64,000 nt of DNA from Marinomonas sp. KMM3893 (GCF_004352855.1 NZ_SJSC01000004.1:124001-188000); one strand, 5' to 3'. Positions 28,176 through 36,466 are shown, counted from the first letter of the stretch. Translations and numbers: made by a program. The notes: generated by a model not told the origin, from the letters alone.

Positions 28176-28928
28176 ATGAAGAGCCTTCAGCAATTACCCA
28201 TCTCTAAGTGCGGTGAATTCTCTTGGAGTGAATACAAAGCCATTGAGATTGTTGACAATGGCGAGGCATTAATTCCATTAAGCACATCGAGTCAATTAGT
28301 GACTTACCCCTTTTACGCCAAAATGGGCATAGCAAACGCCATGTCTGAGTGCTTTGTTAGGGAGAGTGTGTTTGAAAAGCTTCATCAAGTCGTCAAGCTG
28401 ATCCCCGAAGGGAAGAGGCTGGTGGTGCTTGATGGCTGGCGACCTTTCTCGGTTCAGCAGCACCTTTTTGATACGCTCATTAATATCCTTAAAAAGTCGT
28501 TTCCGGATCATTCAGAGCCGTATTTGCATGAGAAGGCAAAGCGTCTTGTGTCGCCGCCGAGCAGTGATATAAAGGCGCCAAGCCCGCATATTACGGGCGG
28601 CTCTGTCGACGTCACCCTATGTGATGACATGGGGCGTTTTTTAGACATGGGGACACACTTCGACGAGGCCAATACCTTGTCATGGACCGATGCGCTAGAG
28701 AATGAGGATTATACGAACCGTGAGGCGCAAGAAAATCGTCGTATTCTCTACCATGCAATGAGCGAAGTGGGCTTTACCAACCTGCCGAGCGAGTGGTGGC
28801 ATTATGATTTCGGCAATCAACTGTGGGCGTATCGAACCAAGGCTTCGCACGCTCAGTATGGCGTGACACGCCCAAGAGACATCATCAAACAATGGGAAAG
28901 TGAGATTTTAGACAACAAGTTTATCTAG
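28176..28928 (+). CDS. VanX/DdpX-type D-alanyl-D-alanine dipeptidase (M15D), TRAP-linked
   Basis: This protein of about 250 residues has every catalytic element of the VanX zinc dipeptidases. DGWRP supplies the transition-state arginine (about Arg89). SPHITGGSVDV supplies zinc ligands His138 and Asp145. SEWWHYDF supplies the base Glu206 and third zinc ligand His209. No signal peptide is seen, so it acts in the cytoplasm. The ATG at 28176 directly after the dctM stop is preferred over a GTG at 28161. VanX enzymes hydrolyse D-Ala-D-Ala, and DdpX in E. coli sits with an ABC dipeptide importer. Here the partner is a TRAP transporter, which is unusual. No vanH/vanA-type genes are nearby, so the role is probably nutritional or recycling rather than vancomycin resistance. 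Confidence 0.87.
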   Translation: MKSLQQLPISKCGEFSWSEYKAIEIVDNGEALIPLSTSSQLVTYPFYAKMGIANAMSECFVRESVFEKLHQVVKLIPEGKRLVVLDGWRPFSVQQHLFDTLINILKKSFPDHSEPYLHEKAKRLVSPPSSDIKAPSPHITGGSVDVTLCDDMGRFLDMGTHFDEANTLSWTDALENEDYTNREAQENRRILYHAMSEVGFTNLPSEWWHYDFGNQLWAYRTKASHAQYGVTRPRDIIKQWESEILDNKFI

Positions 28929-28937
28929 TCGCAAAAA

Positions 28938-28968
28938 AGCAATAGAGTCGATCTGTGACTCTATTGCT
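28938..28968 (-). terminator. Terminator between dipeptidase and nitroreductase genes
   Basis: AGCAATAGAGTC at 28938-28949 pairs perfectly with GACTCTATTGCT at 28957-28968. On the minus strand the stem is followed by TTTTT, so it ends the nitroreductase transcript. It may also stop transcription from the dipeptidase side. Confidence 0.8.
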
Positions 28969-28978
28969 GACTTTCCAT

Positions 28979-29012
28979 ATTTTTAATCTCTTTTGGTAAC
29001 GAGATTAAAAAT
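28979..29012 (-). terminator. Second hairpin overlapping the nitroreductase stop
   Basis: ATTTTTAATCTC at 28979-28990 pairs with GAGATTAAAAAT at 29001-29012 around a ten-base loop. It includes the stop codon of the minus-strand nitroreductase gene and has T-runs on both sides, so it is a likely bidirectional terminator. Confidence 0.6.
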
Positions 29013-29607
29013 GGTTTTCAGATAACACCTCTTCCAGTAATAGTTGACCGCCGCGCGGGTAGGCGGCTTTTTCTGCTTTGCCGATGGCAATCATCATGGC
29101 GATGACGTACCCCTTGGGTAAGCGAATTAAGCGCGCTACTTCTTCTCTATCAAAGCCAACCATTGGGCAACTGTCGTAATCCAATCCTTTGGCCGCTAGC
29201 ATGATGGTTTGAGCAACAATGCCACATGAACGCATGGCTTCATCGCGTTGAATTTGCTCTTTTCCAGCATAAAAAGCGTGCATCATGGGCAGCAATATAT
29301 CTTGACTTTCTTGTGGGCTATTAGCGACATAACGTTCTGGTCTGTCGCTCCAAGCATTAACATCGGCACATAAAACGATCAATTCAGCCGCGTCCGCTAC
29401 TTGTGCTTGCCCCCAGGCTGCGTCTTTCATTTTATGTCTGTGCAGTTGGTCTGTGACTCGAATAAAGCGCCAGTGTTGAATATTGTAAGAGGTAGGAGAG
29501 AGTATGGCTGCCGACATTATTTTATCGAAATCTTCTGCTGGCATTTTGCTCTCTTTTTGATAGTGCTTAACCGCTCTACGTTGCTCAATAGCCTGAAAAA
29601 CCTTCAT
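29005..29607 (-). CDS. Nitroreductase-family FMN oxidoreductase
   Basis: This 200-residue protein has the nitroreductase signature at its N-terminus (AIEQRRAVKHY, residues 6-16, with the FMN-phosphate-binding arginines), LSPTSYNIQHWRFIRV, and the C-terminal half with GLDYDSCPMVGFD and IAIGKAEKAAYPRGG. Such enzymes reduce nitro groups, quinones or enals with NAD(P)H. The length is typical. It is divergent from a LysR regulator (29804) that belongs to the CrgA/PA-type group and probably regulates it. Confidence 0.88.
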   Translation of the reverse strand: MKVFQAIEQRRAVKHYQKESKMPAEDFDKIMSAAILSPTSYNIQHWRFIRVTDQLHRHKMKDAAWGQAQVADAAELIVLCADVNAWSDRPERYVANSPQESQDILLPMMHAFYAGKEQIQRDEAMRSCGIVAQTIMLAAKGLDYDSCPMVGFDREEVARLIRLPKGYVIAMMIAIGKAEKAAYPRGGQLLLEEVLSENHF

Positions 29608-29641
29608 AATTTCCCCTTAATTTTGATCTGTTGTTTGCTTG

Positions 29642-29670
29642 ATAGATGACTAATAGATGACTAATAGATT
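29642..29670. repeat. 11-bp tandem repeat
   Basis: ATAGATGACTA occurs at 29642-29652 and 29653-29663, and a partial third copy ATAGATT starts at 29664. TTGTTTGCTTG flanks the array on both sides. It lies between the nitroreductase and LysR starts, inside their promoter region. Confidence 0.7.
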
Positions 29671-29803
29671 GCTTGATAAATTGTTTGCTTGGCTGTCAGC
29701 GAGGCCGTGCTTTACGAACGTGACTGTAAAGGCTTTCTGGTTGACTGATAAGTGGGGATGTCGGAAACTCATTGTTGAGTTTTAGTTGACAGTGGTGAGT
29801 GGA

Positions 29804-30712
29804 ATGGAAACTTTTTCGGCAATACCTGTGTTTGTGGCCGTGGTGGAACATGGCAGCTTTTCTCAGGCGGCGATACGGCTAGGAACTAGCAAGTCTGCTG
29901 TGAGCAAGCGGATACGAGAGTTAGAAACTAAACTCGGCGTGCAATTAATACACAGAACCACAAGACGATTGAGTTTGACCGAAGCAGGGGAGCGTTATGC
30001 GGAATACGCTTTTAAAGCCTTTAGCGCTGCCAGCGAGGGGATTGATTCCGTCACTCAGTTGCAAGGAAAGCCAAAAGGCTTACTTAAGATCAATACGCCA
30101 ATGTCATTTGGCCGCTTACACATCGCGCCTTTGGTCGCAGACTTTCTTGCCCTGTACCCAGACATTGAGCTCAACATGGTCATGGACGACAAGGTGTTTG
30201 ATTTGGTAGAAGGCGGTTTTGACTTGGCTATCCGAGCGGGAAACTTACAAGATTCCAGCCTAATCGCCAGGCGTTTGGCGCCCTGTCGCAGTGTGATTTG
30301 TGCGTCTCCTGACTACTTAGCAAAGAACCCGCTTCCGCTGACACCTGACGATTTACTCAAACATAATTGCATCCATTATTCGTATTTTAGCGGTGGCAGT
30401 GAATGGACATTACTGGGTGAATCCGAGCCTGTTAAAGTCAAAATCCGTGGTAACTACCAGGTTAATAACAGCGAAGCCTTGCAGCAAGCCGTGTTAGCAG
30501 GACTAGGCGTCGCTAAGATCCCGACCTTCATTGTGGGTAAAGACATTGCGTCAGGGAAGTTAGTCCCCTTGCTGACGGATTATGATCTACCGCTGCAAAC
30601 ATTGTATGCGGTTTTCCCTGAACGCCGTTATTTGCCGACTAAGGTTCGTGTGTTTCTTGATTTTATTGTCGATAGACTGGGCGGAGATCACCCCTATTGG
30701 GATAAGCAATAA
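29804..30712 (+). CDS. LysR-family transcriptional regulator (CrgA-like group)
   Basis: This protein of about 302 residues has the winged helix in residues 1-60 (VFVAVVEHGSFSQAAIRLGTSKSAVSKRIRELE and LIHRTTRRLSLTEAG) and a C-terminal effector domain (INTPMSFGRLHIAPLVADF, FDLAIRAG). The sequence RTTRRLSLTEAG puts it in the large CrgA/AaeR-like group, which often regulates oxidoreductases divergently. The ATG at 29804 has GGTGAG five or six bases upstream and is preferred over the TTG at 29786. It is divergent from the nitroreductase gene. Confidence 0.87.
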   Translation: METFSAIPVFVAVVEHGSFSQAAIRLGTSKSAVSKRIRELETKLGVQLIHRTTRRLSLTEAGERYAEYAFKAFSAASEGIDSVTQLQGKPKGLLKINTPMSFGRLHIAPLVADFLALYPDIELNMVMDDKVFDLVEGGFDLAIRAGNLQDSSLIARRLAPCRSVICASPDYLAKNPLPLTPDDLLKHNCIHYSYFSGGSEWTLLGESEPVKVKIRGNYQVNNSEALQQAVLAGLGVAKIPTFIVGKDIASGKLVPLLTDYDLPLQTLYAVFPERRYLPTKVRVFLDFIVDRLGGDHPYWDKQ

Positions 30713-30800
30713 CAAAGCGTCGACTGTGCTTTGAGCGCAGCAAAAGTCGCTATGAGGTGGCTTTGCTCTGGCGATGTGTATTTCTTTAAATGTCCAGTTA

Positions 30801-30815
30801 TGTTATAAAGTAACA
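30801..30815. promoter_or_regulatory. Zur-like operator
   Basis: TGTTATAAAGTAACA is a near-palindrome with TGTTA and TAACA arms. Read with one flanking base on each side, it agrees with the gammaproteobacterial Zur consensus (ATGTTATA-N-TATAACAT) at 13 of 16 positions. It lies about 100 bases before the small His-rich gene and the nickel/peptide-type transporter. Confidence 0.55.
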
Positions 30816-30916
30816 AATTGTTTTTGGGGTCGACTTTTCTTGTTTGGCATCGCCATAAACACTTTAAAAACAATCACTTTTGACGAACTTTATTGATACG
30901 GTCTCCAAGCTAACGC

Positions 30917-31216
30917 ATGCCACAAAAGCAACCTACATTGAGTCAGATTATCTGCTGCGTTTTATTGGTGCTTGCGCTTGGTTTTATATCGAGCGCACAC
31001 GATACGGACCCAGATGAGGTTCATCACCAGCACCATCAATGTGAGTTGTTTCATTTTTCTCAACAGTGGCTGCCTGCTACTGAATTTGTCTGGCCTGTGG
31101 TGTATCCATCTCCCCAGCGCAGTATTCCTCTGTTTGTTTCCTTCTTTACTTTTGTTGCCCTAACGTCTCGCGCTCGGGCCCCGCCGCTATTTCGTTCTTT
31201 TCCTAACCTTTATTAA
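30917..31216 (+). CDS. Small exported histidine-rich protein preceding the metal/peptide-type transporter
   Basis: This 99-residue protein begins with a hydrophobic signal (IICCVLLVLALGFISSA, residues 10-26). A short acidic and His-rich segment follows (HDTDPDEVHHQHHQCELFHF, residues 27-46), in which six histidines and a cysteine could bind a metal. A second hydrophobic stretch lies near the C-terminus. It resembles small His-rich proteins found near metal genes in marine gammaproteobacteria, though I cannot assign the family with certainty. It follows a Zur-like box and stands 93 bases before the ABC transporter genes on the same strand. A metal-capture or metal-sensing accessory role is inferred. 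Confidence 0.6.
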   Translation: MPQKQPTLSQIICCVLLVLALGFISSAHDTDPDEVHHQHHQCELFHFSQQWLPATEFVWPVVYPSPQRSIPLFVSFFTFVALTSRARAPPLFRSFPNLY

Positions 31217-31308
31217 CAAGAAAATTGACCATGCTGAAATTGGCTCTTATGGGGGCCATGATCAGGATGCGTCTGTCTATTTGATGATTACTTTAGAAGA
31301 GAAACCGA

Positions 31309-32910
31309 ATGACAGAATTGTCTTACGCTGCAATTCGCCGTCGAAAAACGCGGATAAAAGCCGCATTAACAGGCGGTGTGGGTCTTGTTTTGTGCCTGAT
31401 GTTTGTTTTATTTGGTCAAGCGACCAGCAACAACCAAACGCGCTCCAATACCTTGGCGATCAGCGGCCCATGGGAGTTCACCAGCCTTGAGCCCTCTAAG
31501 CAAGGGTATATTTATACGCGTATGAATATATTGGAAACCTTGCTAAACGTAGACACGAAAGGCGCGCTTATTCCGGGCCTTGCGCGGACTTGGCAAAGCA
31601 GCGCCGATGAAAAAACCTGGACCCTAACGCTACAGCCAAATGTGCTATTTCAAGATGGTTCGCCACTGAATGCCAGCGCCGTTGTCAGTGCATTACGCAT
31701 TGCTCAGGGCAAACATGGTGTGCTGAAGAAAGCGCCGATCAAAGCAATACGCGTGAAAAACCCACAACAAGTCGAGATGGTATTAAGCCAGCCGCACACC
31801 GTATTGCCTGCGTTATTGGCCCATTACTCCACGGCGATTCTGGCACCAAGTGCCTACAACCAAGAAGGCGTTGTCAGCCGTTTAATTGGCTCAGGCGCCT
31901 ATCAACTGGATACCTTTGCGCCGCCGCACAAGCTGACGGTAAAAGCCAACCCAACTTACTGGGGAGTGAAGCCAAGCATTGAGTATGCTCAGTATCTGAC
32001 GGGGCACCGTGCTGAAAGCCGTATTTTGCAAGCCAAATCTGGCGAAGCGGACATAGTGTATACCCTAGACGCCGCCATGCTTGAGCAATTAAGCCGCGCC
32101 GATAACGTGGTGGTCCATTCCGACGCAATTCCAAGAACCTTGTTGCTAAAACTGAATGCAGGTCATCCATTTTTAGGTTCTGTAGAAGCGCGCCAAGCCT
32201 TGAGTTTGGCGATCAATCGTCCTGCCATTGCTGAGCAAGTTTTGCATGTGGCGGAAGCGGCCAGCGATCAGATCTTTGCGTCTTCTATGGGCGCTTGGTA
32301 CTTAGATCAGCCACAGGAAAACTACAGCCTAGAAAAAGCGGCCAGTTTATTGGCTGGATTAGGTTGGCAAAAAGACGACCAAGGTTGGCTGGTCCGAGAC
32401 GGCAAGCGTTTTCAATTAACCTTGACCACCTACGCGGATCGACCAGAACTGACGACGGTTTCTACCGCATTGCAAGACCAATGGAAGCGCCTTGGGGTGG
32501 ATCTAAAAGTCGATGTCACCAACTCCAGTATGATTCCATCACGCCATGCGGACAACACCCTAGAAGTGGCGTTAATCGCTCGAAACTTAGGCGTTATTGC
32601 TGACCCTGTGTCCTTGATCGCCAACGAATACACCCAAGGTGGTGGCGATTGGGGGGCGATGAACTGGCACAGCACACAAGTGGATCAAGCGCTAGAGCGG
32701 CTTACTACCCAAAGCGACCCTGTGCAAGCTAAGCGCGATGCACAGCTTGTGGCCACCGCGATCTATCAGGAAAAGCCGGTGATTTCTGTGGCCAATTACC
32801 AACAGCATAACGCGGTCAATACGCGGATAAAGGGCTATCAATTTGACCCTTTCCTACGTGATTACTTTATTAACAAGATGGAGCTGGTCGACCATGTGGA
32901 CGCTCATTAA
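31309..32910 (+). CDS. Nickel/peptide-type ABC transporter substrate-binding protein (SBP family 5)
   Basis: This 533-residue protein has an uncleaved-looking or Sec N-terminal hydrophobic segment (about residues 22-42) and the family-5 solute-binding fold: WEFTSLEPSKQGYIYTRMNI, ETLLNVDTKGALIPGLA, WTLTLQPNVLFQDGSPL and RQALSLAINRPAIAEQVL. This family binds nickel chelates, peptides or metallophores (NikA, OppA, CntA). AGAAGAG lies just upstream of the ATG. It is followed by two permeases and a fused ATPase with overlapping ends, so a complete importer is encoded. The Zur-like operator and His-rich protein upstream favour a metal or metallophore substrate. Confidence 0.87.
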   Translation: MTELSYAAIRRRKTRIKAALTGGVGLVLCLMFVLFGQATSNNQTRSNTLAISGPWEFTSLEPSKQGYIYTRMNILETLLNVDTKGALIPGLARTWQSSADEKTWTLTLQPNVLFQDGSPLNASAVVSALRIAQGKHGVLKKAPIKAIRVKNPQQVEMVLSQPHTVLPALLAHYSTAILAPSAYNQEGVVSRLIGSGAYQLDTFAPPHKLTVKANPTYWGVKPSIEYAQYLTGHRAESRILQAKSGEADIVYTLDAAMLEQLSRADNVVVHSDAIPRTLLLKLNAGHPFLGSVEARQALSLAINRPAIAEQVLHVAEAASDQIFASSMGAWYLDQPQENYSLEKAASLLAGLGWQKDDQGWLVRDGKRFQLTLTTYADRPELTTVSTALQDQWKRLGVDLKVDVTNSSMIPSRHADNTLEVALIARNLGVIADPVSLIANEYTQGGGDWGAMNWHSTQVDQALERLTTQSDPVQAKRDAQLVATAIYQEKPVISVANYQQHNAVNTRIKGYQFDPFLRDYFINKMELVDHVDAH

Positions 32911-33826
32911 ACACCGAATTTTTCAATTGATATTGGTTGTCTGGGGTGTCGGCACATTGACCTTTGTGTTGATGCGCAGCCTGCCAGGGGACATGGCCTA
33001 TCGCATCGCCGCGAGCCGCTACGGTCAAGACAGTGTGGATTCTGACGCCGCCGAACTGGTGCGCCAAGAGTTAGGACTGGACGCCAGCTGGTGGCAAAGT
33101 TACCTCCATTGGCTTGTGGATTTAATGCAATTTAACCTAGGGGCCTCCTTGGTCAGTGGCTTGCCGGTGATCGAAACCGTCCAACACCAATTGGGTCATT
33201 CTGTGTTGTTGGCCTTTACCAGTGTGCTGCTTGCGTCCTTGATCGCGATTCTCGTCGGTGTGTTGTCGGCGTTTCGCCAAGGCACGCTAGACCACAGCTT
33301 TTTGTGGTTATCGACCTTGCTGCGCTCCATGCCAGTGTTTGTCATCGGCCTTATGCTGATTTTGGTCTTCGCAGTGGCTTGGCCGATCTTGCCCGTCGCA
33401 GGCTTTGGTACTTGGCAACATTTGGTGCTGCCGACCGTGGCGCTGGCCTTGAGCCTTGCCGCTGTGTCTAACCGAGTGGTGCGCAACAACACACTAAAAG
33501 TCATTCGCGCGCCGTTTTATCAATTTGCTGCGATCAAAGGCTTGTCACCGTCACAAACCTTTGTTCAGCATGGCATTCGTAATATTTCTGTCCCTGTCAT
33601 TGTCTTTATCGGCATTCAATTGGTGACGGTTATTGAAGGCATTGTGATGATCGAATCTTTGTTTTCGTGGCCGGGTATTGGCCATGGTTTGGCGCACGCC
33701 ATCTTTGCCCGTGATATTCCTGTGATCCAAGGTTGTGCCCTGATGATGGGAGTCTTGTTTGTGTTGCTCAATACCTGTGTGGATTTACTTTGTCACTGGA
33801 TTGACCCAAGAGGAGCCCAAGCATGA
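32894..33826 (+). CDS. Nickel/peptide-type ABC transporter permease (NikB/DppB-like)
   Basis: This protein of about 310 residues has six membrane segments and the family-typical N-terminus (FQLILVVWGVGTLTFVLMRSLPGDMAY). Its MetI-domain coupling motif IRAPFYQFAAIKGLSPSQTF lies near residue 205. The ATG at 32894 is preferred over the upstream frame start at 32843, because GGAGCTGG lies before it and the residues before it lie within the binding-protein coding region. It overlaps the binding-protein gene by 17 bases and the next permease by four. Confidence 0.88.
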   Translation: MWTLIKHRIFQLILVVWGVGTLTFVLMRSLPGDMAYRIAASRYGQDSVDSDAAELVRQELGLDASWWQSYLHWLVDLMQFNLGASLVSGLPVIETVQHQLGHSVLLAFTSVLLASLIAILVGVLSAFRQGTLDHSFLWLSTLLRSMPVFVIGLMLILVFAVAWPILPVAGFGTWQHLVLPTVALALSLAAVSNRVVRNNTLKVIRAPFYQFAAIKGLSPSQTFVQHGIRNISVPVIVFIGIQLVTVIEGIVMIESLFSWPGIGHGLAHAIFARDIPVIQGCALMMGVLFVLLNTCVDLLCHWIDPRGAQA

Positions 33827-34623
33827 TGGCACAACTTAACATCAACCAAAAAATAGGGGTGGGCTTGTTACTTGGCTTGTTATTGGTCGCAAGCGGCATT
33901 GTGCAATGGTCTCCTTACCACATTGCCGATCAAGACTTATCGGGCCGATTATTAGCCCCCAGTGCCGAGCATTGGTTAGGCACGGACCACTTTGGTCGTG
34001 ACATGCTAACGCGCATCGCCAGTGCGATTCAGTTGTCGTTTGTATTGAGCTTTTTCTGCGTGCTGACCTCGGCCACATTAGGCGTGTCTTTGGGTGTGAT
34101 CACCGCATGGAAGGGCGGTCGTTTGGCGCAAGGTATGGACGTGATCGTAAATATCTTGTTGGCATTGCCAGGCTTGGTCTTGGTGCTGCTGTTTGCCGCT
34201 ATCGTGCCAGGCTCTTTGCTGGTGCTGTATTTGGCGATCACCTTAACCCAGTGGGTTGAGTACTTTCGTGTGTCGCGGGCGATTACCCATACCATTATCA
34301 ACAGCCCAGCACGTCAGCTTTCTGAGATGATGGGCTTTGGTCCTTGGTATCAGTTCCGCCGTCATATTTGGCCAGAGCTGACCCATTCTATTTTGACCCT
34401 TGCCTCGTTTGGCGGCGCCAATGCGATCTTAACCATGGCGTCACTTGGCTTTGTTTATGTGGGCATTCAGCCGCCGTTGGCAGAGCTGGGTCTGATGAGT
34501 GTCGAGCTGTTTCCCTATTATGCTCAAGCACCGTGGATTCTCGTGCAGCCATTGCTCGCGATTGCGACCTTGGTTTTTGGCTTTCACCTTCTAGCAGGAA
34601 ATAAACATGACAGCGCTCATTAA
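33823..34623 (+). CDS. Nickel/peptide-type ABC transporter permease (NikC/DppC-like)
   Basis: This 266-residue permease has the DppC/NikC blocks LLAPSAEHWLGTDHFGRDML (about residues 44-63) and the coupling region SPARQLSEMMGFGPWYQFRRHIWPE. About six membrane segments are visible. It overlaps both neighbours (ATGA with the first permease, 17 bases with the ATPase gene), which makes the operon very compact. Confidence 0.9.
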   Translation: MMAQLNINQKIGVGLLLGLLLVASGIVQWSPYHIADQDLSGRLLAPSAEHWLGTDHFGRDMLTRIASAIQLSFVLSFFCVLTSATLGVSLGVITAWKGGRLAQGMDVIVNILLALPGLVLVLLFAAIVPGSLLVLYLAITLTQWVEYFRVSRAITHTIINSPARQLSEMMGFGPWYQFRRHIWPELTHSILTLASFGGANAILTMASLGFVYVGIQPPLAELGLMSVELFPYYAQAPWILVQPLLAIATLVFGFHLLAGNKHDSAH

Positions 34624-36016
34624 GGTCCAAGAGTTAACCATCCATTACCAAGAAAAATGCTTGGTCAATAAGGTGTCTTTTAGCGTTGAAAAAGGCCGTC
34701 CGTTAACCATTCTTGGGCAAACCGGCTCAGGCAAAACCTTGGTCGCCAAGGCCATCATGGGTCTATTGCCTAAGGGGCTAGACGCCAGCGGTGTGGTGGA
34801 GGTGTTTGGTAAACCCGTGGTGGCTCAGTCTCGCTCTAGCTTGTGGGGCAAAAGCATCACCATGTTGCCCCAAGAGCCCTGGCATTCCCTTGACCCGCTG
34901 ATGGCAAATTACCAGCAAGTATCAGAAGTGTACGAGTCAGTGAAGGGCGAAGATGGCGAGACGGCGTTTCATCACGCCATCGCCGATTTAGATCATCTCG
35001 GCCTAAAAGACAGTGCTTTGAAGCGCCCGACCGAATTGTCTGGTGGCATGGCTCAGCGTTTGGCGATTGCCAGTGCCACCGCTGGGGGCGCTAATTTGCT
35101 GATTGCCGACGAGCCAACCAAAGGGCTAGACAGCAGTCGTCGCGATGACATCATCCAATTGCTGAAAAAAAGCGCCCAAGGGGGCAGCTTGCTGACCATT
35201 ACCCATGACATCGATGTGGCGGAACAATTGGGTGGCGACATCTTGGTGATTAAAGATGGCGACATGATAGAAGCGGGCAGCGCCGAGTCTGTGTTAACCA
35301 ATCCACAGGCTGAGTACACCAAGGAGCTGATCTATGCAGCGCCAGAATATTGGCAGCTAGAACCTGCTCCTGTGGCCGAGCGCAGCGCCATTTTGCAAGT
35401 GTCGGATTTGACCATAGGGCGTGGCAAAAATGTCTTGTCGTCTGGCTTGAATTTAACTTGTCATGGCGGTGAAATTATAGGTGTTGTGGGCGACAGTGGC
35501 TGTGGTAAAAGCACCTTTGGTGACACGCTCTTAGGCTTGTTGCCACCGCTGAAAGGCGCGATAACCCCCTTGCTAGAGGGCACCAAGCCGCACCAGTGGT
35601 TGAAGTTGTTTCAAGATCCACCATCGAGCTTAAGCGCCCATGTGACGCTGCAAACCTTGTTGAACGACTTGGTGAAACTGCACAAGCTGGATACCAAGAA
35701 AATAGCGCCGTTAATGAAAAAGCTAAATCTGCCTGAGTCTATCTTACAGCGCTCTGCCAAAGACGTGTCTGGCGGTGAATTGCAGCGATTTTCGATCTTA
35801 CGGGCTTTATTGTTGGAGCCGGTGTTTTTGTTTGCTGACGAGCCAACCTCACGCTTGGACCCCTTTATCGCCAAAGAAATCACCGAGTTGCTTATTGCGC
35901 TCGCAAGGGAGCAGGGCTGTGCCTTATTGATCGTCAGCCATGACCCAGCGCTGATCGACAAATGTTGCGACACAGTGATCCGGTTGGATCAGCAAAAGCA
36001 AACGAATGTTGCTTAG
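34607..36016 (+). CDS. Fused double ABC ATPase of the nickel/peptide-type transporter (NikD-NikE or OppD-OppF fusion)
   Basis: This 469-residue protein carries two ATPase domains. The first has Walker A GQTGSGKTL (about residues 36-44), signature LSGGMAQRLAIASA and Walker B LLIADEPTKGLD. The second has Walker A GDSGCGKST, signature VSGGELQRFSILRAL and Walker B FLFADEPTSRLDP. Most relatives are two separate genes; fusions in this family are less common but known. Both catalytic sites look intact. The second domain is somewhat short, lacking part of the usual C-terminal OppF-type extension. It powers the two permeases encoded just upstream. Confidence 0.9.
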   Translation: MTALIKVQELTIHYQEKCLVNKVSFSVEKGRPLTILGQTGSGKTLVAKAIMGLLPKGLDASGVVEVFGKPVVAQSRSSLWGKSITMLPQEPWHSLDPLMANYQQVSEVYESVKGEDGETAFHHAIADLDHLGLKDSALKRPTELSGGMAQRLAIASATAGGANLLIADEPTKGLDSSRRDDIIQLLKKSAQGGSLLTITHDIDVAEQLGGDILVIKDGDMIEAGSAESVLTNPQAEYTKELIYAAPEYWQLEPAPVAERSAILQVSDLTIGRGKNVLSSGLNLTCHGGEIIGVVGDSGCGKSTFGDTLLGLLPPLKGAITPLLEGTKPHQWLKLFQDPPSSLSAHVTLQTLLNDLVKLHKLDTKKIAPLMKKLNLPESILQRSAKDVSGGELQRFSILRALLLEPVFLFADEPTSRLDPFIAKEITELLIALAREQGCALLIVSHDPALIDKCCDTVIRLDQQKQTNVA

Positions 36017-36051
36017 TCGCTGAGTTAAAAACGCGCATAACAAGCACGCGT

Positions 36052-36090
36052 GAGGTTAACGAACGAGGCTAACGAAAGAGGTTAGTGAAA
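36052..36090. repeat. 13-bp tandem repeat, three copies
   Basis: GAGGTTAACGAAC, GAGGCTAACGAAA and GAGGTTAGTGAAA follow each other without gaps behind the fused ATPase gene. The copies differ at a few positions. It lies between the gene end and a terminator hairpin. Confidence 0.75.
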
Positions 36091-36106
36091 GGGGGGCTAA
36101 AAGCAG

Positions 36107-36142
36107 AATGACCGTGGTGAATCTTGGTTCATCACGGTCATT
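36107..36142. terminator. Bidirectional terminator between convergent genes
   Basis: AATGACCGTGGTGAA at 36107-36121 pairs with TTCATCACGGTCATT at 36128-36142 (15 base pairs with one G-T pair, six-base loop). It lies between the transporter operon and the minus-strand small gene at 36218-36466. Confidence 0.75.
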
Positions 36143-36217
36143 GTATAGTGCAAGGCAACAAAGGCAGAAGCGTAATCGGTCACGTTAACCGTATGCAGCT
36201 GCGCAATAAAAGGCGGA

Positions 36218-36466
36218 TTAGTGCTTAAGGCGAGTGCCGTAGCGCACCAAGTCTTTACCGGTTTCAAAGACTTCAACGCTGATCCAGCGGGCCAAAAGCA
36301 ATTTTTGCTGCTCATCAAAGACAGCAACAAAGTGGCGGCCGTCTGAATTATTGGTGGCCATGCCTACCCCAGCAACGCCTTCCAAACCAAGGGCGCCGGT
36401 TTCTACACTCAGTAGAAAACGCTCAAGTTCGACTAAATTGGTGATTACTTCCTGATCGTCATTCAT
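36218..36466 (-). CDS. Small unknown soluble protein
   Basis: This 82-residue protein starts with an acidic segment (MNDDQEVITNLVELERFLLS), followed by a glycine-rich stretch and a mixed strand/helix C-terminus. No signal peptide or membrane segment is seen and I do not recognise a family. The ATG at 36466 is preferred over the in-frame start at 36496, because the added residues are basic and without a ribosome binding site. Its codon use resembles that of the neighbours, and it is followed by a strong terminator, so it is probably a real gene. Confidence 0.55.
   Translation of the reverse strand: MNDDQEVITNLVELERFLLSVETGALGLEGVAGVGMATNNSDGRHFVAVFDEQQKLLLARWISVEVFETGKDLVRYGTRLKH

Noticed and set aside
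28161-28928. Van-type vancomycin resistance cluster
   Set aside because: The dipeptidase matches VanX, but no VanH- or VanA-type ligase or VanRS pair is nearby, and the neighbours are a TRAP transporter and a LysR regulator.
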